Shown here: positions 1 through 13,244 of the stretch, one piece after another
How positions within the stretch are numbered: the first letter of the stretch is position 1
Layout of the letters: every line of letters starts with the position of its first letter
Assembly (NCBI RefSeq): GCF_963924675.1
Contig: NC_089220.1
Coordinates: forward strand, 159,873,270-159,937,269
DNA: 64,000 nt
Reading direction: 5' to 3'
DNA from: Phocoena phocoena
Lineage: Eukaryota > Chordata > Mammalia > Artiodactyla > Phocoenidae
Translations under genes and position numbers: made by a program
Notes under the pieces: model-generated
Told to the model about the DNA's origin: nothing
The model's input: the letters and a program-made list of their open reading frames with translations, nothing else
The model's database searches: none

Positions 1-283
1 TCTTCGTTGCTGCGCGCTGGCTTTCCCTAGTTGTGGTGAGCGGGGGCTACTCTTGGTTGCGGTGTGCGGGCTTCTCATTGCGGTGGCTTCTCTTATTGCA
101 GAGCATAGGCCCTAGAGCATGCGGGCTTCAGTAGTTGTGGCATGCAGGCTCAGTAGTTGTGGCTCACGGGCTTAGTTGCTCCACGGCATGTGGGAACTTC
201 CCGGACCAGGGCTCAAACCCGTGTCCCCTGCATTTGCAGACGGATACTTAACCACTGCACCACCAGGGAAGCCCTTTTTTTAA
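1..283 (-). mobile_element. CHR-type SINE (long form), cut by window start
   Basis: Read on the - strand it starts GGGCTTCCCTGGTGGTGCAG (near 275) with the tRNA-derived B-box region, then the repeated 'CCACAACTACTGAGCC'-type tail unit. The 3' end runs off the left edge. The A-rich stretch at 284-307 lies beyond the 5' end and is flanking DNA. No target-site duplication can be checked. Confidence 0.9.
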
Positions 284-1439
284 GCAAAAAAAAAAAAAAA
301 AGAAGAAAGGACTCTATCTTGATCAAATTTTCCCTTCCATATTTGTCCCCTTGACGAATCTGTTTGATCCTCGTGCAAGAGGCAGTGTGTCAGAAAGAGC
401 ATAGCAGGAATTTAGAAGTTGGCGTCATGAGCTGAAACTCCCTTTCCTCTTCACCTGTAATTACATGTGTGACGGTCTCAGGTTAGGTTTCCTGCTCCCC
501 TGGCCTCACGTCTGCACATGGAGCTGAAAGCATTTCCCATGAATGAGTGTCGTGAAAACAGTCACTGTGCATGAGTGGCCCCACCGCTGGCCCTTTGTGG
601 AGTCAGGGCAGGGATGCGGAGGTCCAGGGGAGGCCCAGAGCAGGCACCTACCTTCAGAGCTCTGGTGGTCACCATGCCTGGAAGGAGAGGCTTGGAGTTT
701 GGGTGCAGAATCCTGTAGATCTACATTGTTTTTAGGGACTCAGGTTCATATGCTACCTCACACCCCTTCTCTGGTGTCTCTGGCCCATCAGGTGACAGTA
801 CTGCCCACACCCTGCTTTGGGCATCCCGACACTCACCGGGACATGAGCAGGAAGAACTTGGCTGGTCCAGGTGAGCTGTTGTCTGGCCCACCCTTTCATG
901 GGTCGTAGGCAGGTTTATCCAGGCGTAAACTCACTTTTTCCTGGTCTTCCAGACCTGCGGTGGTGCTCGGGATGCAGCTCTGTGGGGGAGCATGAAGGTG
1001 TTTCTGCTGGAAATTGGGTTCCTTTACATTGGAAGGTAGAGTATCTGGAAGGTTTCTTTCCCCATAGCTCACGTCGTCTGGAATGTCAGCCGGGATAGTC
1101 ACACTGCGGTTCTTGAGTGAGCTCTGGGGTCTGAGGATACGGGGTGAAGGGGGTGTGATCATGACAAGGCACCTGTGTCCCCGGGGTTTCTCTTGGCAGT
1201 TAGGGGAGCACAAGCCTGCATTTGTTGATTATAGTCTCTGAGAAAGTCTTGTTGAAATTTTTTTCTTTGCCCAATAGGGTTATTACTTTATTCATATATA
1301 TTTTACACATTATTTATACAACAGTATGGTGTTTTGTTCATTGTTCTGTGCTAAAAAGAGCAGAAGATGCTCCCTGCCTTTCAGGAACTTATCTAGAGAT
1401 AACAAAACACCACTCATGTACAAGGAGATAGGCTATTAA

Positions 1440-1900
1440 GTGACAAATTTGTGGTCTAGATGAACACCTTGGGGTTGGAACACATTTCACACAGGAGGTG
1501 CTTGTGTTCTCCATCAGGAGAGGCACAGACAGCCTGGGCCGTTGGAGCCGTGGGCGTGAAAGCGTGCAGATGTGTGGAGTGGGAGGAACTAGCGTTTACT
1601 GAGCACCAGCTGTCTCGGGCGCTGCTCCGAGTGCTGGGGATGGGATCCATGGAGAGCCCGGAAAAGCGGGCCTGGAGAGACCATTGAGTGCTTGGCCAAG
1701 GACGTTGGGTCTTAACGTTTAGGATGTAGTGAGTCACTGGAAGTGACTCATCACGGGGCAGGGACACGATGAAACAGGTGTTTTGTGAAGATGGAGGTGG
1801 TTGCAGGATGTGGACAGGATTGGGAAGGGAGCGGTCTGGAACCAGTGAAATGAGTTAGCAGGTGATTCCATTATTGAGAACAGGAGAAGAAGGAAGGGGA
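1440..1900 (+). repeat. Ancient L2/MIR-like remnant
   Basis: TTTACTGAGCACCAGCTGT...GTGCTGGGGATG at about 1594-1645 and the following 'AAAACAGG...GGAGGTGGTTGCAGGATG' resemble the LINE-2 3' region. It is heavily diverged. Open frames across it are not conserved coding sequence. Confidence 0.5.
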
Positions 1901-2199
1901 AAGGAAGGGATGTGTTCACTCGTTATTTAAGGCGATACAGTTGTAAGATTGCACATATATGTTTGCTATGGAAAACCAGAAGGTAGAGACAAGGGCTGCC
2001 AACTGTGTGTAGCCGTTGGTACCTTTTGTCCGTGTCTGCAGGTTGCACTGTCTTCAGACTAAAGATGAGATGATACCTTCCATGATATTCTGTGCACAGC
2101 ATTTACATTGCTGTATAGTGTTTCATTGATAGGATGTACTCAGCCAATTTCTAATTGTTGGGTATGAGGCTGGTTTCCTATTCTGTATTACTGTTTCTT

Positions 2200-2740
2200 A
2201 AAACATCTGATTTCATATATACATCTTGACCATGTAGACAGACATTTTAAATTCCAGGGTTAATGGGTATGTTCAATTTTAAGCATATTGATGCATAGTA
2301 CCAAATTCTCCCTCCCTGCAACTCACCCCTAAGTACCTCACATATCCCCTAAAAACAAGAATATTCCCTTATATGATTACTCTTTACTGCTCACATCCAG
2401 GAAATTTTCCAATTGTCAATTCTGTCACATGATATGACAGATTCTTCAATGGTCCCAGCACTGTTTTGTTTTTTTTTTTGAAATAAATTTTCTCTCCAGA
2501 TGCAGGATCCATTCTAGGATCATATATTGCACCCAGATATTAGACAACGTGGATTTTTTTAAAAAAGAAATCAGTGCAGTTGTGTTATCAAAGGTCTCAT
2601 ATTCTGGACTTGTCTGGTTGTTTCCTTGTGGTGTCATTTGACTTGATTCTCTATCCCCTGTATTTCCTGTAGAGAGGCTAGGTTTATGGCTTGATTAGAT
2701 TAAGTCCGAGGAGGATGTTGCTGCCAGTAGAACTGAAGAT
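2200..2740 (-). repeat. Ancient L1M 3'-end remnant
   Basis: The + strand reads as the complement of an old L1 3' UTR (for example CTTGTGGTGTCATTTGACTT and TCTATCCCCTGTATTTCCTG near 2620-2670). Diverged; the boundaries are by eye. Confidence 0.5.
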
Positions 2741-3204
2741 AATAAGTTGCTTTTAGGGGGAAGATAAGGAATATAAGCTTCATAAATTAGAATCAAAATA
2801 GGACTTGATAAAAATATTGTTCAGTTATTAGTTGTTCCCAAACAGACATGCTTTTATTCATGGCATTAAAATTTCCTGGCAAGCAATCAAACAAGCTCCC
2901 CGGGGAATTCAGACAGCTCCCAAAGTCGCATGCAGTGAGAGAGGTCGATGTCTGAGGCTGGTGTGCCTGGAGGGCTCTGGTCTAGAGATATGGATTTTGC
3001 AATTCTCTGCAAAGAGCTTAGAGGTGAAACAACTCGGAGAAAGAATTTGTATCCGATACTGCGAAATTTGTATCTGACACTGCGAATATATGTATAACCA
3101 CCTATATGGTCATCCCAGGAATGTCAAACATATGTGTATGTATTCATGGTGACGGTTTTTAAGATGTAGTAACAAACATCTGTTTGATTTAAGAAGTGTT
3201 CATG

Positions 3205-3323
3205 GGACTTCCCTGGCGGTCCAGTGGTTAAGACTCTGTGCTTCCATTGCAGGGTGCACAGGTTCGATCCCTGGTCGGGGAACTAAGATCCCACATGCTG
3301 TGTGGAGTGGCAAAAAAAAAAAA
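3205..3323 (+). mobile_element. Short CHR-type SINE with target-site duplication
   Basis: Starts GGACTTCCCTGGCGGTCCAG, carries the B box GGTTCGATCCC, and ends in an A13 tail. It is flanked by an 11-bp duplication, AAGTGTTCATG, at 3194-3204 and 3324-3334. Unlike the longer copies it stops soon after the tRNA-derived part. Confidence 0.92.
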
Positions 3324-3419
3324 AAGTGTTCATGATAAGCGTTAACCCATGTATTTATGAGCTAAAACATAATACATAATGATACATAGAAGAAACACAA
3401 AGCATTTCAGCCTTGAGAA

Positions 3420-3540
3420 ATGTCGATTCAGTCGGACCAGGGTAGAGCCTGAGATTTGGAACTTGTGATTAGTTTTCAGGTGATGCTGATCTGGGATGGA
3501 ATCCCACTTAGAGAGCTACTGCTTCAAATCATGGATGAGA
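3420..3540. repeat. hAT-Charlie MITE-like remnant (MER5-type)
   Basis: 'GTCGGACCAGGGTAGAGCCTGAGATTTGGAA...GGTGATGCTGATCTGGG...AGAGCTACTGCTTCAA' resembles the MER5 group of non-autonomous hAT elements. Diverged. Confidence 0.5.
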
Positions 3541-3759
3541 TTAGAACTGTAGTGTAATACTTAGGTGAGTGGTTTTTCAGACTTGATTTTTTAAACAGGC
3601 AAAACTTTTTTATTAAAATAAATATTTCATGGACCTCCCCATTATGCAAAATATTTTAAAAATGGTGCTGTTGGGAAGAGATTGGGAGGAAGGGCTGTAG
3701 GAAGACGAGCGCCTGTGTTGCTGTCGTTGGAAACCATCCGTGTGGGTCTGAGAAAGTGC

Positions 3760-3935
3760 TGGGAATGAGTCGGCAGACGTAGGGCCGAGTCCCGGCTGAC
3801 AGCGTTTATTAGTTGTGACTTCTTGTCAGCAACTTACACGCTCTGAGTCTCAGTTTTTTTCATTTGAAAATAGGGATTATAAACCCTCGCATCACATTAG
3901 ATAATGCACATGAATGCCATGCAGATGTAACTGGT
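3760..3935 (+). repeat. MIR SINE remnant
   Basis: Order of motifs as in MIR: 'GAGTCCCGGCTGACAG', 'CTCTGAGTCTCAGTTT', 'GAAAATAGGGATTATAA', then an AT-rich end. It is an ancient tRNA-core SINE, diverged. Confidence 0.6.
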
Positions 3936-4583
3936 GGTTACTGCATTCTCGTTCTTGCCTTGGCTCCGTCTCCCGAGCCAGCTCTGTGATCTCTTGTACA
4001 TGATCTCTGTGGAGTGGGGCTGGAATCGGGGAGCATCCATGGCTCAGTCGATCTCTACGTTGTTCTGAAAGTGATGTCACAGGTAGAGAGGTCAAGAATG
4101 GGCTGCTTTCCCACATTACTGGGCTAATATGCGACCCTATGAGAGATTATGTGCTGGTTCTAGTAAAGCAAAATGCCAGAATGTTATCTCCTTGAAGTTG
4201 GAATTCACCTTTGGTGTCAGGCTGCCTTTTCCGTTTTTGATTGACATATTAAATGAAGCCATCCACTCTTCAAGGGAGGCAGCAGGTTTGTGGTTTGCTC
4301 TGTTGTGTTGTGGTGATGAGGTGGTGGCATGGGTGTTGGGTGTGGTTTGGGGTGGAAAAGTGGGGGGCAGCGGAGTGCACTTACCACGAGGCACTGGCTG
4401 GTGTTTAATGGTGATCTGTGTTGAACAGCAGCTATGTTTTCTGCCTTTATTGAGAAGGCAGCAAAAAATCCGTGTAATGTTACTGCAGCGAAATTGGAAA
4501 TGGGTCCTGTGGTTTGAATTTATACTTGATAGGCATTTCTGAAGTGGAAATGATTAAACTAGCTAAGGTCAAAACCGCACGTA

Positions 4584-4903
4584 TAGTCGGCCCTCCGTAT
4601 CCGTTATATGTGGGTTCTGCGTCTCAGATTCAATCTTATCTACAGATTTCAATTGAAAATATTTTTTAAAATTCCAGAAAGTTCCTAAAGAAAAACTTTA
4701 ATTTACCACTTGCACGGGCAGCTGTTTACATAGCACTTACATTGTATTCAGTATTATAAATCATCTAGAGATGATGTAGAGTAGACAGGGGGATGTGGTA
4801 TGTTATATGCAAAAACGACACCATTTTGTACAAGGGATTTGAGCGCCTGTGGATTTTGGTGTCCTGGAACCAACCACCCTACAGATACTGCAGGAGGACT
4901 CTA
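4584..4903. mobile_element. Tigger/pogo-type non-autonomous DNA transposon remnant
   Basis: The ends are imperfect inverted repeats: AGTCGGCCCTCCGTATCCG at the left, and the complement AGTCCTCCTGCAGTATCTG at the right. The interior (TTATATGCAAAAACGACACCA and 'CTGTGGATTTTGGTGTCCTG') matches a common mammalian Tigger-related MITE. It encodes no transposase. The family name is from memory. Confidence 0.7.
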
Positions 4904-5478
4904 CCACGTCTGTCTTGAAATACCAATGATTCATTAAAAAAAAAAAAGAACTTTGGAACATATTTTAAATGTCTTGTTTTTGGTTTAAGTAGATTGGAGA
5001 GATACTTAACCAAGAGTATCTAGCATGAGGCATCAATCCTCGATTGTCCTCTTCTAGTGACTTGAACGAGGAAGTGCTTTCTGTCAGTAAGTGTGATGTC
5101 ATTACCAATGACTTCATTTGTCCTGAGACACAGTTATCCTCGGCTCATGGGATGGACGGTTGCTAACCTTGAAGCCGTGTGCCACGCACGTTATTTTAAG
5201 GCATTTTTCAAACGGTTTCTCGTCTTTTTGCTTTTGAACATTATAGATGTTCAGAGTGAGATAGTTCTACCAGGATTCTCATGAAAAAGAGCAGTACCTC
5301 CTACATATGTTGCCGTTTCCAACTCTTGTACCTGATCCTTTCCATATTCTCCTCCATATTTCTGTGTGAGTGCTTATGTCGGTTCTTTTTTTTGCAGGGC
5401 CGGGGGTGGGGGTGTCATCTGTCTTTTGACTCAATGTGGAAGATTTAACCCTTTTTCACTGCCCCACGCGTGCTTTGA

Positions 5479-5518
5479 CTCTCTCTCTTTCTCTCTCTCT
5501 CTCTCTCACACACACACT
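5479..5518. repeat. (TC)n(AC)n simple repeat
   Basis: A CT-dinucleotide run passes directly into a CA run. Confidence 0.9.
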
Positions 5519-6196
5519 TTTTAGACCTCTTTCCCCCCAAAGTAGTTATAATTTTGATTAAATACTTGATGTTCACACTATTTTCCGTATTAAAAGCTTC
5601 TCATAGCTGAACCATGTATGAAAGATACCTCGATTACTCTTTCTTTCCTTCACAAGTTTTGTGTTTTCCCTGAAATGAACAACTTTTTTTTTTTCCATTT
5701 GGTTGGTCTTCTATGAATTTGCAGCTAATTCCATCCCAGCTCTGCCAGCTGTTAAGTAGCATCTGGGTGTGTTTAGTTGCGTCGGGTCCTTTCCCGGCCT
5801 AGTCTTGGGGATGGCTCCTGGCTGGACCGCCCCCTGGCAGTTCTCTCCTGTGTCTGCCCCCTGCTTCACATGCCATGCCTTCCTCACTCACGGTTATGTC
5901 TTGGGTTTTGTTGGTGCTCATTCTCTAGTGTTCACTTGAGAAAGGTACAGAGAGGGTAATTTTTTAGAGACACTGCATTTCTAAACATGTCCTTTTCTAC
6001 CTTCACTCACGCTTTTCTGGTAGTTGTTGGCTGAAGTCTAGAATTCTATGTTGTAGACCATTTCTCTTAGGAATTTTGAAGTCAGTGTTCTATTATCACC
6101 TAGATTTTGGTGTTGCTCTTGAGAAGGTCCAACCCATTCTGATTTCTGATTCCTTTTCCCTTTGTTGTGGTGACTTGTATTTTACTTTTTGGAAGT

Positions 6197-6245
6197 TCCT
6201 TCCTTCCTCCCTCCCTCCCTTCCTCCCTCCTTCCCACCCTCCCTC
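6197..6245. repeat. Polypyrimidine (CCTT/CCCT)n tract
   Basis: About 49 bases of pure C/T built from CTTCC and CTCC units. The opposite strand is pure purine, so a mirror/triplex (H-DNA) structure is possible. Confidence 0.85.
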
Positions 6246-8195
6246 TTCTGGCATCTGATTCTGCTAAAACCTCACCACAAACCTTTCCCACATCTTTTCA
6301 GTGAACGTAATCTTTTCCTCTTCTGAACTCACAAAGCATTTTTATGTTTAGTTTTCTTATGACTCACGGTCTGTCTCTTTTTAACTCTTTGTCTTATCTG
6401 ATAAATTTTAATTTCTCACAGTAGGTAATGATTGTCAGTGCTTCACACATAGTAAATACTTGATCCTTTTGGATCAACATGAAGTTTCTAGCCTTAACGT
6501 TTACAAGTATATTCTCACTTGAAGATTTGACAGGATATAGACCATTGCTGTACGCCATGGTTAATGCAAGAGTAGGGTACTGTTTCTATTTGTAGATGCT
6601 TTTCTTGAAATTTGCACAGGCATAAAATGTGCAGTGCTTGTGTGTTACCCAGGTCATCACTCGCAAAAGTTCAGTATCTTGTTGTACAGTGTGACAATGC
6701 TCTTTATGGAGTGTGAGAGATTTCTGGAAATTTGGATAGGAGTCAGTCTTTCATTAGGACTCTTCCTGTGTCCTGGGACAGGGTGGGTATCAGCATTCTT
6801 TGCAACTTGCGTCTTATCATATCTCTGTGCTTTCATTCTAGCTGGTCATAGGAATGTTCCCTCCATCTTTTTTCCCAGTCATCTTGGGGGAGAAGCAGTG
6901 ATTCTGTGTGTGGTTTTGCCTCCCAATTCCTTCTCTGGGCTTGGATCCGTCCTGGGGAGCCTCGTCTGGAGGGGACATTTGCTTCTTGGTAGCCCTCTCT
7001 CCAGCCGCTTGTTGGACGAACCTTGTCTCTCATTTCTTGCTCATGTGTGATGGATTTTTGTTCATCATACTGTAAACTTATTATTAGTGTTTAAATCTTT
7101 GGTTATTTTATATGTACATAGCATAAGTGAAACTTTTTTTAAAAAAATCGAGTGTTGTGTCATGTTTGTTTTTTAACCCAATGACAGGTCTACAGATTGT
7201 AGAATTAATGTTTTTGGTATTTTTAAAAGTGGCTTATCACAGCTTTCTGTTCAGGTACATTTCTAAGTTTCTACAGCCAGGACAGCAATGATTTTCCTTA
7301 TTATTTCAAACTTAGTGTAGACTGACACAAAGTGGAATCAACGAATATGGTCTAAATTTTTAGAAAAGTTTTCCCTCACGGATACTTGACTGTTCCTTGA
7401 AAACACAGCGAGTGCTCTGGGTATCGAGAGAGAATCGTGTGCATGAAGGCTGTCAGTTAAAATCTCCTGAGAGACGACTCTTCCAAGGAGTTGTATTTCT
7501 CAGTGGCAAAAAGCCTCCCTCCTGGTGTTCGTACTCTTGCGGGAGGAGGTCTTTCTCGCGTGCACTGCTCAGATTTGAGTTTTTAGTGTGCTGTGCTCTC
7601 TCGAGATGACTGATGATTCCCTCTTGGTGCCTTCTCTCCAAATGGTCCTTTCCATTCAGCACATGGTATGGAGTGACGTTTAATAAGCACCAGCCTGATG
7701 AGTGCCTTGATATGGTGTTGTCAGGGCTACTAGGCATAGCTGACGGTTGAATTAGGACCCCTCGGGAGGCAGAAGTCAACAACTGAATCTCAGAATTAGA
7801 CTTGATCAGATCGTTGAAGGATGATGAGCCAGGTTTGCAGAGTGTTTCAAGGAGGAGGGAGTGACCAGCGGCGTCGTATTCTGCTGATAGACCAAGGAAG
7901 ATGGGTCTGGAGAACTCCTTTAGCAACATGGAGGCTGTTGGTGACCTTGACGGACAGTTTTGGAACCATGGTGGGGAGGAAGCCTGATTGGAACAGGGTT
8001 ATGGGAGAAGAATCTGAGACAACAGATCTTTAAAAATTTTTGCTGTCAAGAGGGTCGAGGTGTGGTAGCTCGAGGGCAAAGTGTGGTCAGCAGAAGATTT
8101 TGTACTATTATTTTAGCATTTGGAAAAATACAGTATTAACAGCTTTTAAAGGCTCAAAGTTGACATCTGAGCACATTTTCCATACTGTTACGGCT

Positions 8196-8263
8196 TTTAA
8201 AAAATTTTATTGAAGTATAGTTGTGTTGTGTTAATTTTTGTTGTACAGCAAAGTGATTCAGTT

Positions 8264-8304
<41 letters not shown>

Positions 8305-8445
8305 CATTCTTTTAAAAAATATTCTTTTCAATTATGGTTTATCATAGGGTATTGAATACAGTTCCCTGTGCTGTACAGTTGGACCTTGTTGTTTATCCAT
8401 CCTCTATATATTAGTTTGCGTCATACCTTTATGGTTTTTAGATAC
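8196..8445 (-). mobile_element. L1 3' UTR fragment
   Basis: The + strand is the complement of the cetartiodactyl L1 3' end (TTTTATTGAAGTATAGTTG, CAGCAAAGTGATTCAGTTAC, 'AGTTCCCTGTGCTGTACAG'). It sits inside the L2 remnant, so it inserted later. A (CA)n(TA)n microsatellite has expanded inside it at 8268-8307. Confidence 0.8.
8268..8307. repeat. (CA)n(TA)n microsatellite
   Basis: ACACAC run followed by ATATAT, in the L1 3' UTR fragment. Confidence 0.9.
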
Positions 8446-9219
8446 ATTAACAGTGAGGCTGGAGATAGAGCTCTAACCTTCCTTGGGGTGTTCCGGTCAG
8501 GAGAAGCTCTTGGAGAAGAGGATGGCTGAGGAGTCTTGATGGGTGGGAATGGTCAGCCTAGGGGGTAAGGTGGGTCCCCAGGCACTGGGCATGCGAGGAG
8601 GGGTGCAGTTATACAGGGCACAGTGCGGGATGTGAGAGGGGAAGTGGTGGGAGAGAGGCTGGACCGTAGCAGGTTTTCAAGTACCATTTAAGAGGTTGGG
8701 AAATCTTTAGGAGGGAATTTATTTCAGAGGAGTAGCTCCAAGTGTTATAGAAAGGCAGTAGGTTGTGATCTCATGTGGAAAGAGTGCGGAGGATTAAGAG
8801 GCTTTTTAGAGTGTGTTTTTTATAAGCTACATTTTCGAGGTCAGCCTGCTTCTGTGTGCACAGAGTTGTTTTAGAAGTGGAAGCTGATAGGTTGATTAGG
8901 TCATCCTGCAGCTTGCTTGGGGGAAGCGGAGGGCAGGATGGATCAGTGGTAAGTGGCTGGGGGTGATGACTTTCTCTTTATGCGCCCCCAGGTTATTCAT
9001 TCTTCCCCATTTCTCTTGGAGAGTTAATACCATTTGGTAAAGAAGAGTAGGAGTAGAGTTTGCTTCAGGACTTTGTTCTTCAACAGCTCAACAATTCCAG
9101 AAACGACAAATTCTGGAGACTGGCTGGACTCACAGCAGTGGGTTTCTTAAGAACTCTCTGGATGACATTGTAACCAGGGAATTATGCAGAGTAAGGACCA
9201 GTGAGTGAAGGGGATGCCA

Positions 9220-9725
9220 AGGGTGTGTGTGTGGTGTGTGTGTGTGTGTGGTGGTGGTGTGTGTGTGATGTGTGTGTGGTGTGTGTGTCTGTGGTGTGTA
9301 CGTGGTGTGTGTGTGGTGTGTGATGTGTGTGGTGGTGTGTGTGTGATGTGTGTGTGGTGTGGTGTGTGTGTGTGGTGTGTGTGGTGTGTGTGTGTGTGGT
9401 GTGCATGTGCGTGGCGTGTGTGTGGTGGTGGTGTGTGTATGGTGTGTGGTGTGTGTATGGTGTGTGTGTGGTGTGTGTGGTGTGTGGTGTGTGCGTGGTG
9501 TGTGTGTGGTGTGTGATGTGTGTGTGGTGTGTGCGTGGTGTGTGTGTGATGTGTGTGTGGTGTGTGCATGGTGTGTGTGGTGGTGTGTGTGGTGTGTGTG
9601 TGCGTGGCGTGTGTGTGGTGGTGGTGTGTGTATGGTGTGTGTGTGGTGTGTGTGGTGTGTGTGTGGTGTGTGTGTGTCCTGTGTGTGTGGTGTGTGCGTG
9701 GTGTGTGTGTGTGGTGTGCGTGTTT
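9220..9725. repeat. GT-rich minisatellite, about 0.5 kb
   Basis: Runs of GT broken by single extra G's (GTGTGTGTGGT), with occasional GCGTGG and TATGG variants. A 41-base block starting TGCGTGGCGTGTGTGTGG occurs at 9408-9448 and again at 9601-9641, so there is a higher-order period of 193 bases. Cys/Val/Trp-rich (+) and His/Thr-rich (-) open frames here are products of the repeat, not genes. Confidence 0.95.
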
Positions 9726-9959
9726 TCTACAAGCTTACTCTCCGTTTTCTGGATGAACAGTTGATTTCAGCACTGAATCTATTAAAGAAATCTAGACAGA
9801 TAAGGGTACAGAGGAACTCTGGGTTATTGGCATAGTAGTTTTTATGATAATGTTTAATAACTTTGAGAATTAGGGTCTGGACTGCCTTCTGTGCTGGTTA
9901 GAAATGACAGGGATTGATAATTCTGCATTTTTTATGTGTTCCATTTTTTGTGATTCTTA

Positions 9960-10110
9960 GTCATGGCTCTCTTAAAGATGCCCTTGGAGGGCTTCAAAGG
10001 TATGGATTGCCTGACCCCACCCCTGGAAGGTCAGAGTCAGTAGATCTGAGTAGGATCCAGAATCTGTACTTTAACTCTCATTAATCTTGTGCCTCCTCCA
10101 TCCCAGACTT
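9960..10110. repeat. hAT-Charlie MITE-like remnant (MER5-type)
   Basis: 'CCTGACCCCACCCCTGGAAGGTCAGAGTCAGTAGATCTGAG...AGAATCTGTACTTTAA' resembles the MER5 interior. Diverged. Confidence 0.5.
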
Positions 10111-10342
10111 TCCTTTAAGAAAAAACTGTACCAAACATCACTGGTTAGGCTGGGAAAATGGAGTTGTTACCTTGAATTGAACTTTTTGTTAGTAATTCTG
10201 TGCTGTGGATGATTTAGTAGCTAACGGCAAAAGGTATAGTTTAGTATATTTTCATTTAAGTACACAAGAGAATGATTATAGAAGTTTAGGAACAACTATG
10301 TTCTCTCTTCACATAACTTTAGAGCTTGACTTTATGTTACAT

Positions 10343-10412
10343 TGTGTGTATATGTATGTGTGTGTATATATGTGTGTGTACATGCACGAACGTGCGCACA
10401 CACCCACACACC
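10343..10412. repeat. Degenerate (TG)n(TA)n / (CA)n tract
   Basis: GTGTATATGTATGTGTGTG through to CGCACACACCCACACACCCC: alternating purine-pyrimidine DNA that turns from TG-rich to CA-rich, giving an imperfect inverted repeat. Confidence 0.75.
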
Positions 10413-11078
10413 CCGGGTAGCAGTGTGTAACACTTAAAATGAAGTCTTTTTTCTTCCTTCTCCCCCAGTCCCACCCCCAGGGATAAACATTGCAAATTTT
10501 GGTGTGCATCTTTGGAGACATTGCTGTATGCACACATACAAGTGTATGTAACTTTGTCTTTACAGAAATAGACTCAAGCACACATGCTGTTCTGAGCTTG
10601 CTTTGTTCACTTGTGGTCTTACCATTCTTCTGTGTCAGTATATTCAGACCTGTTTGTAGGGGTTACTTTGAGCCACCGAGGCAGGCAACCTCCTTTTCTT
10701 CAGATAAGCTGTGACATGAGCTTTTCAGACACACAGTAGACGTTGCTTGCTTATTAGAATATCTCAGTAAATTGGATTGGGAGGATTAATAAGTATTTCA
10801 TATCGGACCATGGGAAACCCAGCATACTTCAGAGGAATTAATATTCCGTGTGCAGTGAGTTTTGCTCGTTTCTGCAGTTCCTATTACAATAGTGTATTGG
10901 TGTCTCAGCCAAAGGGACGTGCATGCAGGAGTGACTCCATCATAAAAAAAAGAAAATTGACTCAACCAAAGACAGGCAGCCGCTTGAATTTTCAGTCAGT
11001 TGGGATATTCTTGATGAGGTCGATTCCTTTTCATGGCAGGAGGTTATCCCCGTGTAAATTGTTGTGTTCCCTTTTGGT

Positions 11079-13075
<1,997 letters not shown>

Positions 13076-13079
13076 CTTC

Positions 13080-13240
13080 CTTCCTTTCTTTTTCTTTCAA
13101 TTGAAGTGTAGTTGATTTACAATGTATGTTGGACTCAGGTGTACAGCAAAGTGATTCAGTTATATACATATATTCTTTTTCAGATTCTTTTCCGTTACAG
13201 GTTATTACAAGATAATGAAACCTGTTTCTTTTCTGATTGA
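13080..13240 (-). mobile_element. L1 3' UTR fragment
   Basis: Complement of the L1 3' end: 'CAATTGAAGTGTAGTTGATTTACAATG', CAGCAAAGTGATTCAGTTAT and TTCAGATTCTTTTCCGTTAC. 5'-truncated. Confidence 0.75.
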
Positions 13241-13244
13241 ACAC

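Larger units (their letters stand above)
4920..7820. other. Intron, mostly unique sequence
   Basis: Apart from the two simple repeats listed here I see no gene, exon-like splice context or recent transposon. Open frames of up to 158 codons lack homology I can recognise. Confidence 0.5.
7830..8820 (+). repeat. LINE-2 remnant, interrupted by a younger L1 stub
   Basis: 'GTGACCAGCGGCGTCGTATTCTG...CAACATGGAGGCTGTTGGTGACCTTGAC...GGGAGGAAGCCTGATTGGA' follows the order of a common L2 segment. Weaker L2-like sequence continues after the inserted L1 (8450-8820). Diverged and non-coding now. Confidence 0.55.

Noticed and set aside
9147..9835. Several 67-161 codon frames of Cys/Val/Trp or His/Thr
   Set aside because: They are direct translations of the GT/CA minisatellite.
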